Below are positions 1 to 10,734 of a stretch of DNA of 64,000 nt, piece by piece. The notes under the pieces were generated by a model. The model saw nothing but the letters and a program-made list of their open reading frames with translations, was not told the DNA's origin and made no database searches. Each line of letters begins with the position of its first letter. The stretch's first letter is position 1. Source of the stretch: Hygrocybe punicea (Eukaryota; Basidiomycota; Agaricomycetes; Agaricales; Hygrophoraceae); the NCBI GenBank assembly GCA_963556145.1, contig OY744469.1:2762767-2826766 (forward strand), written 5' to 3'. The position numbers and the translations under genes are program-made.

Positions 1-570
1 AACAAACTTGCCTCTCCATCAGCAAAACCGGGAGATTCTGCCATAACCTTACCCTATTTGTAATCACTAAATCGGTCTGTGCGCGCATGACAAGTGGTTG
101 GGACGCCATCCATTGGATGTCAAAGAATTATGTCGGATTTAGCGTAAATTCAGATATATTGGGTGTATTGATACAGGATTTCAACTCCTTATACAAATCA
201 GAAATCACTGCTGGCGCCTGGCAAGGGATTGAAACACCATATATTGGAGTGCAAAGCAACCAGCTTAATTGTGCTAGATTTACAATACACGGATAAATCT
301 TGAGTGGCTTTGTAAATCTCACTGCTACCACTTGAACATAGCGTATTGTCATGGTGCTCGTAAAGCTGCCGCACAGGGCAAGACGGGAGGGCCAGATCCC
401 GGGTTTTTCTGTCCCCTCATTCGAATCGGTTATCACATGTAATGCAACTCATTAACTCATATGATCATTATGGCCAGTACACTTCGCTGAATTATATGAA
501 AAATCATATATTATGATAAAGTACATGATAAGAGATAAAATAGTGAAAAAAAGTATTATACCGGTTTCAG
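1..570. other. Gene-poor left edge
   Basis: No recognisable coding exon was found. The stretch is AT-rich, especially at 440-560, and only short open frames without family resemblance occur. It lies downstream of the small gene ending at 571 and may be 3' flank. Confidence 0.5.
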
Positions 571-1183
571 TCAAGACGGCGCGGAACGCTCAGATATAAT
601 ATTCCTGAGCTTGTCCTCACGCTCTTTCTATGGTGGATTTACGCGGACGTCAAGGCATGTAGATCATGATGTTAGTAGAAGACTACGCGCCACGGTTAAA
701 ACTCACGTCCTTGGTGGCTTTGTGTTGTGTAGCCACTTCCACCTGTACCCTCTTCTCGTTGAGCTCCCGCTGCAAGCCTCACGTCCTGAACATTCGTTGT
801 CTGCACGCGACGCAATTGGTATGTTAGGTCGAAACCGCTGAGAACCATGTCTGGACTCGGACGTACCCTTGTCTGCCTCGGCGGACTTGACGTTTGCCAC
901 AGCGACGTCATGCTGGCGCTCTGCCTTGTTCAGGGCCTTGCTAGCGCTGATCTCCTTCTGTTCATCCTTCTGGAGGATACGGGTGGCCTTATCTGTGGCC
1001 TGAATACGGGTCCAGAGAGGTTAGGAGAGGTTCAGGCTAAGGGCGTGTCACCTTTTTCATCTTTGCTTCCTCTTTTTCGGCGCTGTGGAGTTCCTTGAGG
1101 GCACGCTTGATGAACTTTTCGTCCTGTTTGCTCTCTTTTAAGAGGTCTTTTTCGAGTTTTTTGACGTCGGGGCTGTTCGACAT
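571..1183 (-). CDS. Small charged coiled-coil protein, four exons
   Basis: I assembled four exons: 1183-1052, 999-867, 777-707 and 627-571. They sum to 393 nt, a 130-residue protein ending in TGA. The start is MSNSPDVKKLEKDLLKES. The whole product is very rich in Lys, Glu, Ala and Gln (for example ATDKATRILQKDEQKEIS, RELNEKRVQVEV, KEREDKLRNI), which predicts one long helical coiled coil. It has no signal peptide and no catalytic motif. Small proteins of this kind are common in mushroom genomes and are sometimes annotated as Ncp1-like DNA-binding proteins; I cannot confirm that name here. The exon 2 to exon 3 junction is the least certain, because the acceptor was chosen to keep the heptad-like frame open. 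The gene reads leftward, away from the repeat tract upstream of its start. Confidence 0.6.
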
Positions 1184-1199
1184 GATTGTGTCGGGTAGG

Positions 1200-1740
1200 T
1201 GCTGATACTGGTGCGGTACTGATGGGCCGTCGCTGGTGCTGGTGCTGCGCTGGTTCAGGCATGGGTGCTGGTTGCTGTTGCTGGCACGTCCTGGCGCAAG
1301 TGCTGGTGCTGGCACCATCGCCGTCTCCGGTGCGGCGGTGCCCGTGCCCGTGCTGGCCACTGAGGTGTGCCCATGCCCGTGCTGGTGATTATGCCGGTGC
1401 CGCACAAGTCGGGGGTGCAAGTCAATGTACTTGCTGGGGACACAGTGGTGCTAGGCGCATTTGGGGCTCAGGAGGATATCGGGGTGGTGGAAAACAGTGG
1501 TGTACTTACTAGGGATATAGTGCTGGCCCTCGTGCGGTTACTGCCATCATCATGCAGCACTGGTGCTGGTGCTGGCGCCGGTTTGTTGCAGTTGTTGTTA
1601 TCTCTGCTGTTGCTTTTGCCGTTGCTGTCGCTGTTACTGCCCTTATTGCCGGCACCACTCTTGCTGTTGCTGGTGGTGGTGCCAACGCCAACGCCGCTGG
1701 CATCACTGTTGTCGCACTGCAATATTCATCTGTGTGTTTG
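1200..1740. repeat. GCTGGT-type trinucleotide-rich low-complexity tract
   Basis: This stretch is dominated by imperfect GCT, GGT and GTT triplets. They create overlapping long open frames on both strands that encode Cys/Trp, Leu, Ala/Thr or Gln/His runs. No frame shows natural codon variety, so I treat all of them as by-products of the repeat. It begins just upstream of the coiled-coil gene start at 1183 and could affect that promoter. Confidence 0.65.
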
Positions 1741-2280
1741 TCAAGTACTCAGTAGAAAACAATAGATGTGGTACTTACTGATGCGGTCCAGGACTCCCGG
1801 GCCAGGGAGCAAGGCTGTCCAGGGAGCAAGGGCCGCTGTGTGGCAGGGACTAGGCATGATCATGATAAATTTGATTCTCGAGACGTAATTTTACACCTGG
1901 AACACAATGAAATAACACTGGAGGACAATTGTAAGACCTCTGAAATATGACTTAACTTTGCTTGATCATGATTCATCAAAGTCTGAGGGAAAATTCTACA
2001 TGCTGTGAAAAATTTAGACCAAGTGTCTCATTGACCCGTTGAAGCTTTGAAGACTGCATTACGTTGATTCAAAAATTTTCAGAAAGTGCCAAATCATTTA
2101 CACAAACACCAGGGTTTTTTCACACGTGCCTCGGACTCCGAGTCGGAGCCGCGAATCTACGCATGAGCAGAACCTTCAAGAGCATTGATTCAACATTTCA
2201 CAAACGGGGGTATACAATTTTTCTCGTTCATCATTCTCCTCTATCCACCACTCCCATCATCACCATTTCATCGCCCGTAT
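1741..2280. other. Non-coding stretch before tandem duplication
   Basis: No convincing coding exon was seen. It contains AT-rich DNA and short open frames only. Confidence 0.4.
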
Positions 2281-2454
2281 AGACATCGGCCGCAAAACTG
2301 TCAACCCCAATAGCTCCAGCATGAGAAAAACATGGCGAGCAAGAGGGGAGAAAACTCACGGACATATAGACATCGGCCGCAAGACTGTCAACCCCAATGG
2401 CTCCAGCATGAGAAAAACATGGCGAGCAAGAGGGGAGAAAACTCACGGATACGC
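2281..2454. repeat. 87-bp direct tandem duplication, two copies
   Basis: Two adjacent copies, 2281-2367 and 2368-2454, differ at only a few positions. The period of 87 is a multiple of three, so on the minus strand the duplication appears as two 29-residue units in an open frame from 2446 to 2231. No promoter or protein family supports that frame as a gene. The high identity suggests a recent slippage or unequal exchange. Confidence 0.8.
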
Positions 2455-2469
2455 GCGATATTCAATCGC

Positions 2470-2979
2470 TCACAACGATTCTCCACCACCGTTGCGAATT
2501 TTGTTCTGCACAGTAACCAACAACATTTCCTCTTCACTACCGCCTTGGGTGTCGAACGATCGGAGGCGGAGGAGAGGGAGGGGCGACAATTCGTCGTCCT
2601 CATTTTCGATGCTCGAAAGTTGCGCTGGGGCCAATAAAAATGCTGGAGAGTCCAACGAGTCGAGGGCCAAGGTAAGCGGAGACAAATGGCTGTCGTTTTC
2701 GACGCTCAGAAATAGCGCCGAGGTGGGTGGGATGGCCGGCGAGTCGAACGATCGAAGACTGAACGTGAGTGGCGACAATCGGCCGTCCTCGTTTTCATGG
2801 ATGCCTAGATGTTGGGTCGGGGCAGATAGAGGCCTTGGCGATCGGAGGGTGACTGCGAGGGGACACGATTGGCCGTTATTGCCATTGGTCACTGGCATGG
2901 CTTGGGTATGATTATCCGCGGTGGATGGCGGCGGCGGCGGCGACGGCGAGTCGATGGATGAGGTAGGGTGGTGGAACAT
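2470..2979 (-). CDS. Hypothetical repeat protein, about 31-residue units
   Basis: A single 169-codon frame starts with MFHHPTSSIDSPSPPPPP. After a Pro/Ser leader it holds about three and a half imperfect units of 31-32 residues. Each contains a core like LSPLTFSLRSFDSPA followed by an acidic ENED-type segment. The repeats are degenerate at DNA level but keep the frame, which supports past coding selection or a coding duplication. No signal peptide, membrane segment or known domain is visible. It may be a lineage-specific disordered protein, an exon of a larger gene, or a fortuitous frame in repetitive DNA. Confidence 0.35.
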   Translation of the reverse strand: MFHHPTSSIDSPSPPPPPSTADNHTQAMPVTNGNNGQSCPLAVTLRSPRPLSAPTQHLGIHENEDGRLSPLTFSLRSFDSPAIPPTSALFLSVENDSHLSPLTLALDSLDSPAFLLAPAQLSSIENEDDELSPLPLLRLRSFDTQGGSEEEMLLVTVQNKIRNGGGESL

Positions 2980-3258
2980 CAGAATTGTTTGGAGTAGTGA
3001 ATGTGTAAGCGCGACCGTGGTGCAAATAAAGTGCGGGAATTACAGCTATGTCAGGTAAATGTTTCTCCCCTGTCTAAGACATAATATGTGATAGATTCTG
3101 TACACGACAGACCCGACGTTATTAGTTGGTGTGTTCTTTCTCCATTTCGTGGTGTGTTGTTGAACAAACTCCTTACATACTGGACTTTTAATTCGGTTCG
3201 ACGCCGTGACATATGTAGGTGTCGGGACTTGTTTTATTCGTCCTTTTTTTTGTCTGAC

Positions 3259-3753
3259 TCAGGCTTCTTCGTAACTTGAAGGCTGTTCCAAGCCATACAC
3301 TAGAAAGCGATCAGGAGAATCGATGTCTAGTTCCCGGAGACCATCGGCGAAGAGTACCGCTTCTTTGAAGAATTTGGAAATCGATGTGAATGACCCACCG
3401 TTGTTGCCTATACCGCAATTCGACTCTCCCGTGGCACGTTTTTGTGACGGTTGGTGTAGAGATACCTGGCCCGCTGTTGAGGGCAAGGCGCACGTGGTGA
3501 GGCTTTTACGATTGCTAGAAGACTTTCAAAGGCTGATTTCGTTGTCTCCGTAGATATGTTTGTCTGCTGCCAAGGACAGTCAGATGGCATGGGAATTGGG
3601 TATTGAATCCATGACGATGGTACGTTGTGTTGTATGTTATATGTTAATTTCCAAACGCTGATGATTGCCTTACTTACAGGTAAAGGCGGCGGTTGGGACG
3701 ACCTAGGTGTGGACATCCAGCATAGACAGCGGGGATAGCGGGGCAAGGGGCGG
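3259..3753 (-). pseudogene. Possible small gene or gene remnant
   Basis: Minus-strand segments look coding but do not join cleanly. One ends with ESLLAIVKASPRAPC and continues to a stop near 3408. Another frame ends with SPDRFLVYGLEQPSSYEEA at 3259. A plausible start with MSTPRSSQPPPLPV lies near 3714. I could not find an intron set that links all parts in one frame, so this is either a broken gene or one with an exon I missed. No family was recognised. Confidence 0.25.
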
Positions 3754-3764
3754 GGCACCGGAAC

Positions 3765-3872
3765 AAGCAGCGGAATGAGCAGCGGAACGGGCAGCGGAAC
3801 AGGCAGCGGAACGTGCAGCGGAATGGGCAGCGGAATGGGCAGCGGTTAGGGCAGCGGTTAGGGCAGCGGAAC
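3765..3872. repeat. 12-bp minisatellite, nine copies
   Basis: Nine consecutive copies of a 12-bp unit, consensus GGGCAGCGGAAY with one or two substitutions per copy, run without indels. On the minus strand the unit reads as a four-residue Arg-Cys-Pro/Leu/Ser-Phe repeat, but no start, intron or family supports translation. It lies about 220 bp beyond the 3' end of the DUF6532 gene at the left margin of the mobile island. Confidence 0.9.
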
Positions 3873-4092
3873 AGCATAATATATTATTTTACATTGTGAT
3901 TAGCAATAGGGTTTTCCCTGATGCTGCGTTGAAACCGGTCAAATACAAAAAAAGTACTGGTACAATTTACTAGAAATTGAGGTCTCCGAGAAATCAGTCA
4001 CATTCAGGAATGAGGTTTGCATACACGATTACAGCAGGGTAGTTCAATTCCAACTCGGGGGAGGGGGATAGTTTAGAAAAAAAATGTGAACG

Positions 4093-5792
4093 CTAATTGG
4101 CACCTGGATCCATTGTCGAGGACGACGCTTGCATGTTAGGAGGGACAGCAGATGGCACAGGTTGTGCTGCTGTGGGGGGGTCCAGGTGGAAAACTTTGCG
4201 GGTTTGAGACGACAACGTCTGGAACCTCTTGCTGCAACAAGATGAGTATCAATATAACTGAAAATTTCGGCACTAACATTCCTTCCTGACACCAGTTCCT
4301 GCGGTATTCACGGTATTTAGGTCCTCTCACAGGGTCGTTATCCATCACACGAAGAGTGTGAAGACAGTCAAGATAAAAATTTTCATATAATTTGCCGCTC
4401 AGGTCAATATCGACCTTCGTGCCTGTTCTGAACCGATCAAGAGCCCATTTTTGCTGAAGAGTAATCAGATATCAAGCATAAAATTTAGAGACGCGAAAAA
4501 ACTCGCCACGGTACAAATCAAAGCAATCAGCGGGAGATGCACCATATCAGAAAATAGTTCAGGATGAAGTACTCCAAGAGCTTCATCACTGCCCCATAGA
4601 AACTCAATCAATAGTTCGTAGATCGCAAGATTGGTGAATTGGAAGAGATCTTTAGTAAAGTACTGGCAGGATCATGTCAATACAATGTATCTTTCAATAA
4701 GGAGGTGAACGGTTACATGATTCATGAATGGATACGCGGCCTTTTCGTCCAACAGTGCCGCGACAGCACCTGAAACATAGTTAATCCATTCTTTGGAAGT
4801 GTTCACAATTCCTGCGTTAGCAGGCGGGAAGATGGAATATCGAGTTCCGACGGAACGTTCTGCGAGGATCTTGATCTTTCCGCGGACGGCAGAAGCGGTG
4901 TGAGTGATCTGAAAGGAGGTGAGCGTGCATTTAGTATAGGAGAATATCTCCTACAATGTAACACATATCGTCGTTAAAGCCTGCAACTATCAGATAACAT
5001 CAGCGTGACCCAAATTGGCGTTGTATTTAAGTTGGACTTACATGGAATTTTCTCATTGGCGCATGCATGGGAGTAGGCTTCACGGGCAAGGGCATCAAAA
5101 TCTGCCATAGTTTTCTTGTGTCTGAATGCGGGGCCTTCAGAACACAGAGAGCTAGCAAAAATACCCTTGGCTTGAACCAGAAGCGCTTGTACGTCATCAG
5201 GATAGAAGCGAATGCTGCGACCCCCCCCTCCTGCCTTCTGTCTAGACCTCCGGACATGACGGGTAGGGCCACTGCTACTCTGAATATGTTCCATAGGTTC
5301 AAGCGGAGTGGGTGGAGCGGGTGATGCTTCATGAGATCCCGAAATCGGTGAGTAGGACGAAAACGACGTGGATGATGATGGACCAGACCAGGATGGTTGA
5401 TGAAGCTCAGGGGTGGGTGATCCTTGCGAAAGTAAGTGAGGAGGAAGAGCATGGTGAGCATATAAGGCTGCCGAGCCTTGCGTGGATTGATCTTGAGCGA
5501 GAAATGGTGGCCCATCATGATATGGCGGGTGGTACGATGGGAAGCTCTGGTGTGGAGCAGCCTGGTTGTACTGGGGAGCACCAATGTCACTTGGAGCGGA
5601 TAAATCGTAGAACAGGTCACCGGGGTGAGATAACACTGGCCCGAGTATGTTTGGCAGATTATAGTATGGTCCCATAGACTCGGACGCTGGGGGTCCATCA
5701 CCAGCTTCCAAGTTATTTCCAGTGTCTGTTGGATGTGCAGGATCTGTTGGGGTTACATGGTAATCCATGTCTGTGAGTCTGAGAACGGTCAT
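4093..5792 (-). CDS. DUF6532-domain protein
   Basis: Six exons were assembled: 5792-5042, a 26-nt microexon 4980-4955, 4908-4717, 4662 to about 4507, about 4453-4279 and 4231-4093, giving about 479 residues. The first 180 residues are a Pro/Ser/Tyr/His-rich disordered leader. A helical domain follows, with motifs such as KTMADFDALAREAYSHA, HTASAVRGKIKILAE, LFQFTNLAIYELLIEFLWG and LPLIALICTV then QKWALDRFRTG. This order matches the DUF6532 family of mushroom genomes, whose function is unknown. A short Pro/Ser-rich tail ends in TAG. The gene is divergent from the Plavaka transposase; its start lies about 50 bp from the first ACCGTGAC-type repeat. It may be cargo of the element or a resident neighbour. 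The donor near 4507 is either a weak GT or a GC site. Family assignment is from memory of conserved motifs. Confidence 0.7.
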
Positions 5793-5840
5793 GGAATGAG
5801 GCGGTCACTTTGAGTAGAGTCAATCATACCGTAAGTCCGA

Positions 5841-6521
5841 GTCACGGTTGACGGACCGTACTAGTAGTACCGTGACAATTCATCTCATGGCCCAGACACT
5901 GTGATCATCAGTAAGCTTATCCGATAAACCGGAACCTGAAGTCCTAGTTGCAGAGGATTGCGGAGGAGGGATAGCGGCCGCATGGCGGCGGCAGATTGCG
6001 GATGGGTGCTCATGCGGCCCGACTCGGAATCCTGACCATGACACCGTGACTTCTGGACATTCTGGCATACACACGGGAGACGTCTACCCAATAGTAGGTA
6101 CAACTTTCCCCACCCTCAGGCTATCAGGCTCATTCCAAACTTGAAAGTCTTCCGACTCAGAGTCTATCCAATCACCGTGACAGCTTCAAAGAAGCCCAGG
6201 CAGTTTCACACTGAACTCACTGGCAGGCCTGGCCCGGGGCTTTCAGTCTAGATGACGCGATCGTGGCTATCAATTACCACCCTCATTATCACGCTTATTG
6301 CCGCTGGCATGATGTTTGCCTGCTGTGATCCTTGCGACCGTACTTTCACACAACGACGAGGACTTCACCGACACCAGAATGAGTGCTCTCTGTACAAAAC
6401 AGCACAGGCTCTCAAGTTAGAGTATCGACGGGCAAACGAAAAGAAGCGACGAATTGCCAGTGATGTCGGCCCCTTCTTGGAACCTGATAGTGCCAAATTC
6501 GCCGCAGGTCCGAGTCACGGT
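5841..6521. repeat. Left cluster of ACCGTGAC octamers, putative subterminal repeats
   Basis: Octamers occur at 5841-5848 (GTCACGGT), 5869-5876, 6043-6050 and 6174-6181 (ACCGTGAC), and inside the coding region at 6514-6521 (GTCACGGT). The first two form an inverted pair around a 20-nt centre. The right-hand cluster near 10.6-11.75 kb is all GTCACGGT. Short motifs clustered near both element ends in opposite orientation are typical transposase binding sites in CACTA-like elements. The exact terminal inverted repeats were not found. Confidence 0.55.
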
Positions 6522-9500
6522 GATGTTGACATCTCGGTGACAAACCTCCGTGAATCAGAAGGTTTGAGAGCTCCAAGTCCCAGGCCTTCACAGAGTGACC
6601 CAGATCCTCCCCGACTTACTCGAACAGGCAGACCTGCTCGAAGTTTTCGGCTCCCAGCAAAGTTTTTGGACCGCCACCCAGAAGCCCCGGTGCCCATACC
6701 TCCTGCCCCCGATCCTGTCCCAATTATCCGTAGGGTCATCCTCCATGTTCGTGACTCAATACGTACGGCTGCCAACTCATTCGGTCTTTTGCGCGAATAT
6801 TGGGACCGGCCTTCATATGATCCCGATGCGACTATTTTGCCAGAAGACATATCCAATTATCCATTGCCTCCCGATGACTTAGCAACTCCCAATAAAAACA
6901 CAGATCATCATTCTCCCTCGTGGCCCTTTGCAAACATGACAATATTTCGCTTGATACATTGGATGAACACTGGTGGGAGTCACAAATCCATCGGTGAAGT
7001 AAACCGTCTCGTCGATAATGTCATTGGTGCCACCGATTTCAACCCGGCAGATCTGAAAGGATTCAGTGCGCAGCGAGAAAATCGTCGGTTAGATGAGGCA
7101 GAAGCATCTTCTGGCATCCCGAGGACGCCATTTTCCAAAGATGGCTGGCAAGAACTCCATGTTGATATCCAGATTCCAACTGGTCTCAAGAATACTGAGC
7201 CAGCTCCATTCTCTGTTCGTGGTCTGTTCCGACGACCTCTTGTCGAAGTCATCAAAGCTGCGTTCTCCGAGGAGGCTGCAGCCAAATTTCATCTGACGCC
7301 ATTCAAACGCTTCTGGCAATATGTTTCAGGCGACGAGGATCGAGTTTATGATGAGGTCTATACCTCAGACGCTTGGCTAGATGCTCATGAAAAACTGCAA
7401 CGGCAACCTGCGGAACCAGGCTGCAAACTTGAGAAGGTCATCGCCGGTCTCATGTTTTGGTCTGACTCGACCCATGTGGCCAATTTTGGGACAGCCAAGG
7501 TTTGGCCTTTATATCTTTATTTCGCCAATCTCTCCAAATACCTTCGAGCGAGGCCTACCTCAGGTGCATGCCACCACGTTGCCTATATCCCTTCAGTAAG
7601 TTTGTTAGTCAATTTATGTTTCCTTCACTCATAATACCCACAAGCTTCCTGACAGCATCCAAGATGTTATTACATCTTTTTCTAAAAATGCTGGCGCTCG
7701 GAAATCAGCTCTTCTTACACATTGCCGTCGTGAACTCATGCATCAGGTTTGGCGGCTATTATTAGACGATGATTTTATGGCTGCATACCAGCATGGAATT
7801 GTCCTCCGTTGTTGGGATGGTGTGTTACGGCGAGTGTATCCACGTATCTTTACTTACTCCGCAGATTATCCAGAAAAGTAGGTTATCATTTATGTGTCGT
7901 AAAATTACATTGACATTTCATCTTTTATAGGGTTCTCCTCGCAACTGTTCGGGATCGAGGGCTTTGCCCCTGCCCTCGTTGTTTGACCACCAAGGTTGAC
8001 ATGGACAAGATGGGACTCGTCAGGGACTTGCATGCTCGGGCTCAGAAAGCTCGCTCGTATGTTTGGAACAAAGTCACCCAAGCACGTGATTTCGTGTATA
8101 GGCTTGGCCTCCCTGTAACTGGTGCAGCTGTTGAACGGGTCCTCAAATCTGGATCCTGGGTTCCAACGATAGTAAACTCTACTTCTATCGTGCTTTTTCA
8201 TGGCTCACTGAGTCACATCCTCTCCAGAATGCCTTTGCCGAGAAGCTTGGCCCCCTTGGATTTGACATTTTTCCAACGCTTGTTGTTGACCTCCTACATG
8301 AATTTGAGCTTGGTGTTTGGAAAGCTACATTTACACATCTGATACGTTTATTATATGCTGCCATTCCTGCAGGAAAAGCAGTGGCAGAACTAGATGCCAG
8401 GTTTATAGTCCTTGTGGTGTGAATAAACACTCAGGCTCACCATTACTCCAATAGATTCCGACAAGTTCCAAGTTTTGGGCGAGATACCATACGTCGATTT
8501 TGTGCCAATGTATCAGAAATGAAAAAGCTCGCTGCCCGTGATTTTGAAGACATGTTACAGGTTGTTGGTTTCAATATTTATCTGATCAATTAATTAACAA
8601 GACTCTCTAGTGTGCTATTCCTGCATTTGAAGGTCTCTTACCTGAGCCGCACAACGACCAATTGATGACCCTCTTGTTTCGCCTGGCACAATGGCACGCA
8701 CTGGCCAAACTTCGCATTCATACTGACAGAACCCTTTCTCTTCTTGAATCCACAACCACCATTTTAGGCCGTGAACTGCGAAAGTTTCGAGATTTCACTT
8801 GTTCATTATTTCAAACGGTAGAACTGCCTCGCGAAACGGCAGCCCGACTGCGGCGCCAGACTAGGAAAGCTGCTCAAGTTCCGATATCAGGATCATCTTG
8901 CCTTGGATCGCAAAACAGTCAACCACCAAAGCGGAAAGGCAAAATCTTCAATCTCCTTACCTACAAACTACATGCCCTGGGTGACTACGTGCGGACCATC
9001 CGCCTTTATGGTACCACTGACTCGTATTCCACACAAATTGTGAGTACTTTTCTCTTTGAGACATTTCCTGCTTCATGCGTCACTTGAAGGGTGAACTTGC
9101 ACACCGACTAGTCAAACGTCTTTATGGGCGTACAAATAAGAATCGTGCTGTCAAACAGATTGCAAAGCTGGAAAGGCGTCAAACTCGATTGCGACGGGCA
9201 AAAGAAGCAGCTAAAGCACACGCACACAAATCCCCAGTTCACAGACATCATGTTGGCGTTCACGAGGATGACCCTCTCCCAGCCACCAGCTTTGAAATGC
9301 ATCACCATATATCTGACTCCAAGAATCACCCCCACAATGTCATGAGTTTTGTTCATGAGATTCCTCACGATCCAGCCATCAAGGTATCCACGAGTCTTAA
9401 CGCACAAATCTCTCCTCATTCACCATTGCACAGGATTTTCTTCCAAGGCTAAAGGATCACCTCCTCTCCCGACTTCTCGACCGTGAATATGATGGCGACG

Positions 9501-10443
9501 AGGAAGAATTCACTGATGCGGAGCGCCTCAGTGTTCGCATTATCAATAATCGTATATTTTCGTCGAAAATTCTTCGTGTAAACTATACCACTTACGACTG
9601 CCGTCGGGACCAAGATTCAATGAATCCTCGAACAAACTGTGATGTCATGGTCCTTTCCCGTGAGGTTGGGCCCAATGCTCAACCATATTGGTATGCCCGT
9701 GTTTTAGGAGTCTTCCATGTTGATGTTCTCCACATCGGACCTGCTGCTCGGACCTTGGGGAAGCAACGCCTGGAGTTTTTATGGGTCCGATGGTTTGGTG
9801 CAGAACCTGGTCATCGCTGGGGCTTCAAAGTGGCACGGCTTCCAAAAATTGGGTTTCTTCCCGATACGGACCCCACTGCATTTGGATTCCTAGATCCTTC
9901 TCACGTCATTCGCGGATGCCATCTCATACCAGCATTCGTCAATGGGCGCACATCTCACTTGCTCAAAACCATTTTACCTACGGCAGCCCGTCCACCTGGA
10001 GACATTGATGACTGGGCAAAGTACTATGTTGACATGTATGTTACATCTCCCTCGAAATGTCTCACTTGATATGGTACTAACACATCATTAGCTTTGTTGA
10101 CAGGGACATGGTGATGCGATATCTTCATGGTGGAGTGGGGCATGTGAACACCAATTCTTCCGACTCAGTTTCCAATCCTCCGGTTTGTGAGGAACAAGAC
10201 GATGAGATGGATGTTGAAGATGATATCCAGTTTGCCGGTGATGAGGGGGATGTTTACATCAATGAGGTGGAAGCCGAACGTCTAGAAGTTGAGGGAGGCC
10301 AGGATGAAGCAGGCGATGATGACTCGGAAGAAAGTGATACTGACAGCGGCTCAGATGATGACTCAGAGGAAAGATCAGACGACTCAGATGAGTTCGGGCC
10401 AGAGGATGATGTTGATGTAGATGATGGTTATGGATCGCTATAG
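6309..10443 (+). CDS. Plavaka-family transposase (CACTA-like), apparently intact
   Basis: Nine exons (6309-7595, 7645-7877, 7931-8171, 8228-8400, 8455-8560, 8611-9039, 9090-9383, 9434-10035, 10092-10443) sum to 3,717 nt with no internal stop, a 1,238-residue protein. It opens with a zinc-finger-like CDPC...RGLHRHQNEC segment. The block FSVRGLFRRPLVEVIKAAFS, a region beginning LMFWSDSTHVANFG, and the Cys-rich GLCPCPRCLTT are characteristic of Plavaka transposases. DLLHEFELGVWKA and RLAQWHALAKLRIHT follow in the expected order. The C-terminus is strongly acidic (Asp/Glu/Ser runs). I chose the ATG at 6309 because it starts directly at the zinc finger; an in-frame ATG at 6252 would add a 19-residue hydrophobic leader that looks untranslated. 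Such enzymes cut and paste DNA. Intactness suggests recent activity, but catalytic residues were not mapped. Confidence 0.85.
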
Positions 10444-10734
10444 ATGATTACCTGTGCCATTTGTTCACCCCATTTTGACTAAGACGGTAACCATGACTTG
10501 TACTTGCTTCCTCTGAGTCGATGCTAAAAAGATCTTTTCGCTTTCATTTAGTCCGAGAAACAGTCATGGTAAGGCGTAGTATTACAGCAAACAGTTGTAG
10601 CGAAAAATACATGGGGCAGGATTACTAGTCACGGTACAATCACGGAACTGGGTTACAACATGGAAATATAAAATCGAGTAACTTTTAAGTTGTTGCCAAG
10701 CGTCCGTGGCGACACGGCATTCAAGTCCACAGCG
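10444..10734. other. 3' flank of transposase with GTCACGG repeats
   Basis: No coding exon is seen. It carries GTCACGGT at 10628-10635 followed by a related ATCACGGA copy. This is the inner part of the right-hand repeat cluster. Confidence 0.5.

Noticed and set aside
128..436. 102-codon minus-strand frame at the left edge
   Set aside because: No family resemblance, no splice partners and ordinary AT-rich composition; long enough to arise by chance.
1037..1765. Several overlapping long frames on both strands
   Set aside because: They come from triplet-repeat composition; codon variety is very low and frames overlap each other.
3674..3877. Cys/Arg/Phe-repeat protein on the minus strand
   Set aside because: It is only the translation of the 12-bp minisatellite.
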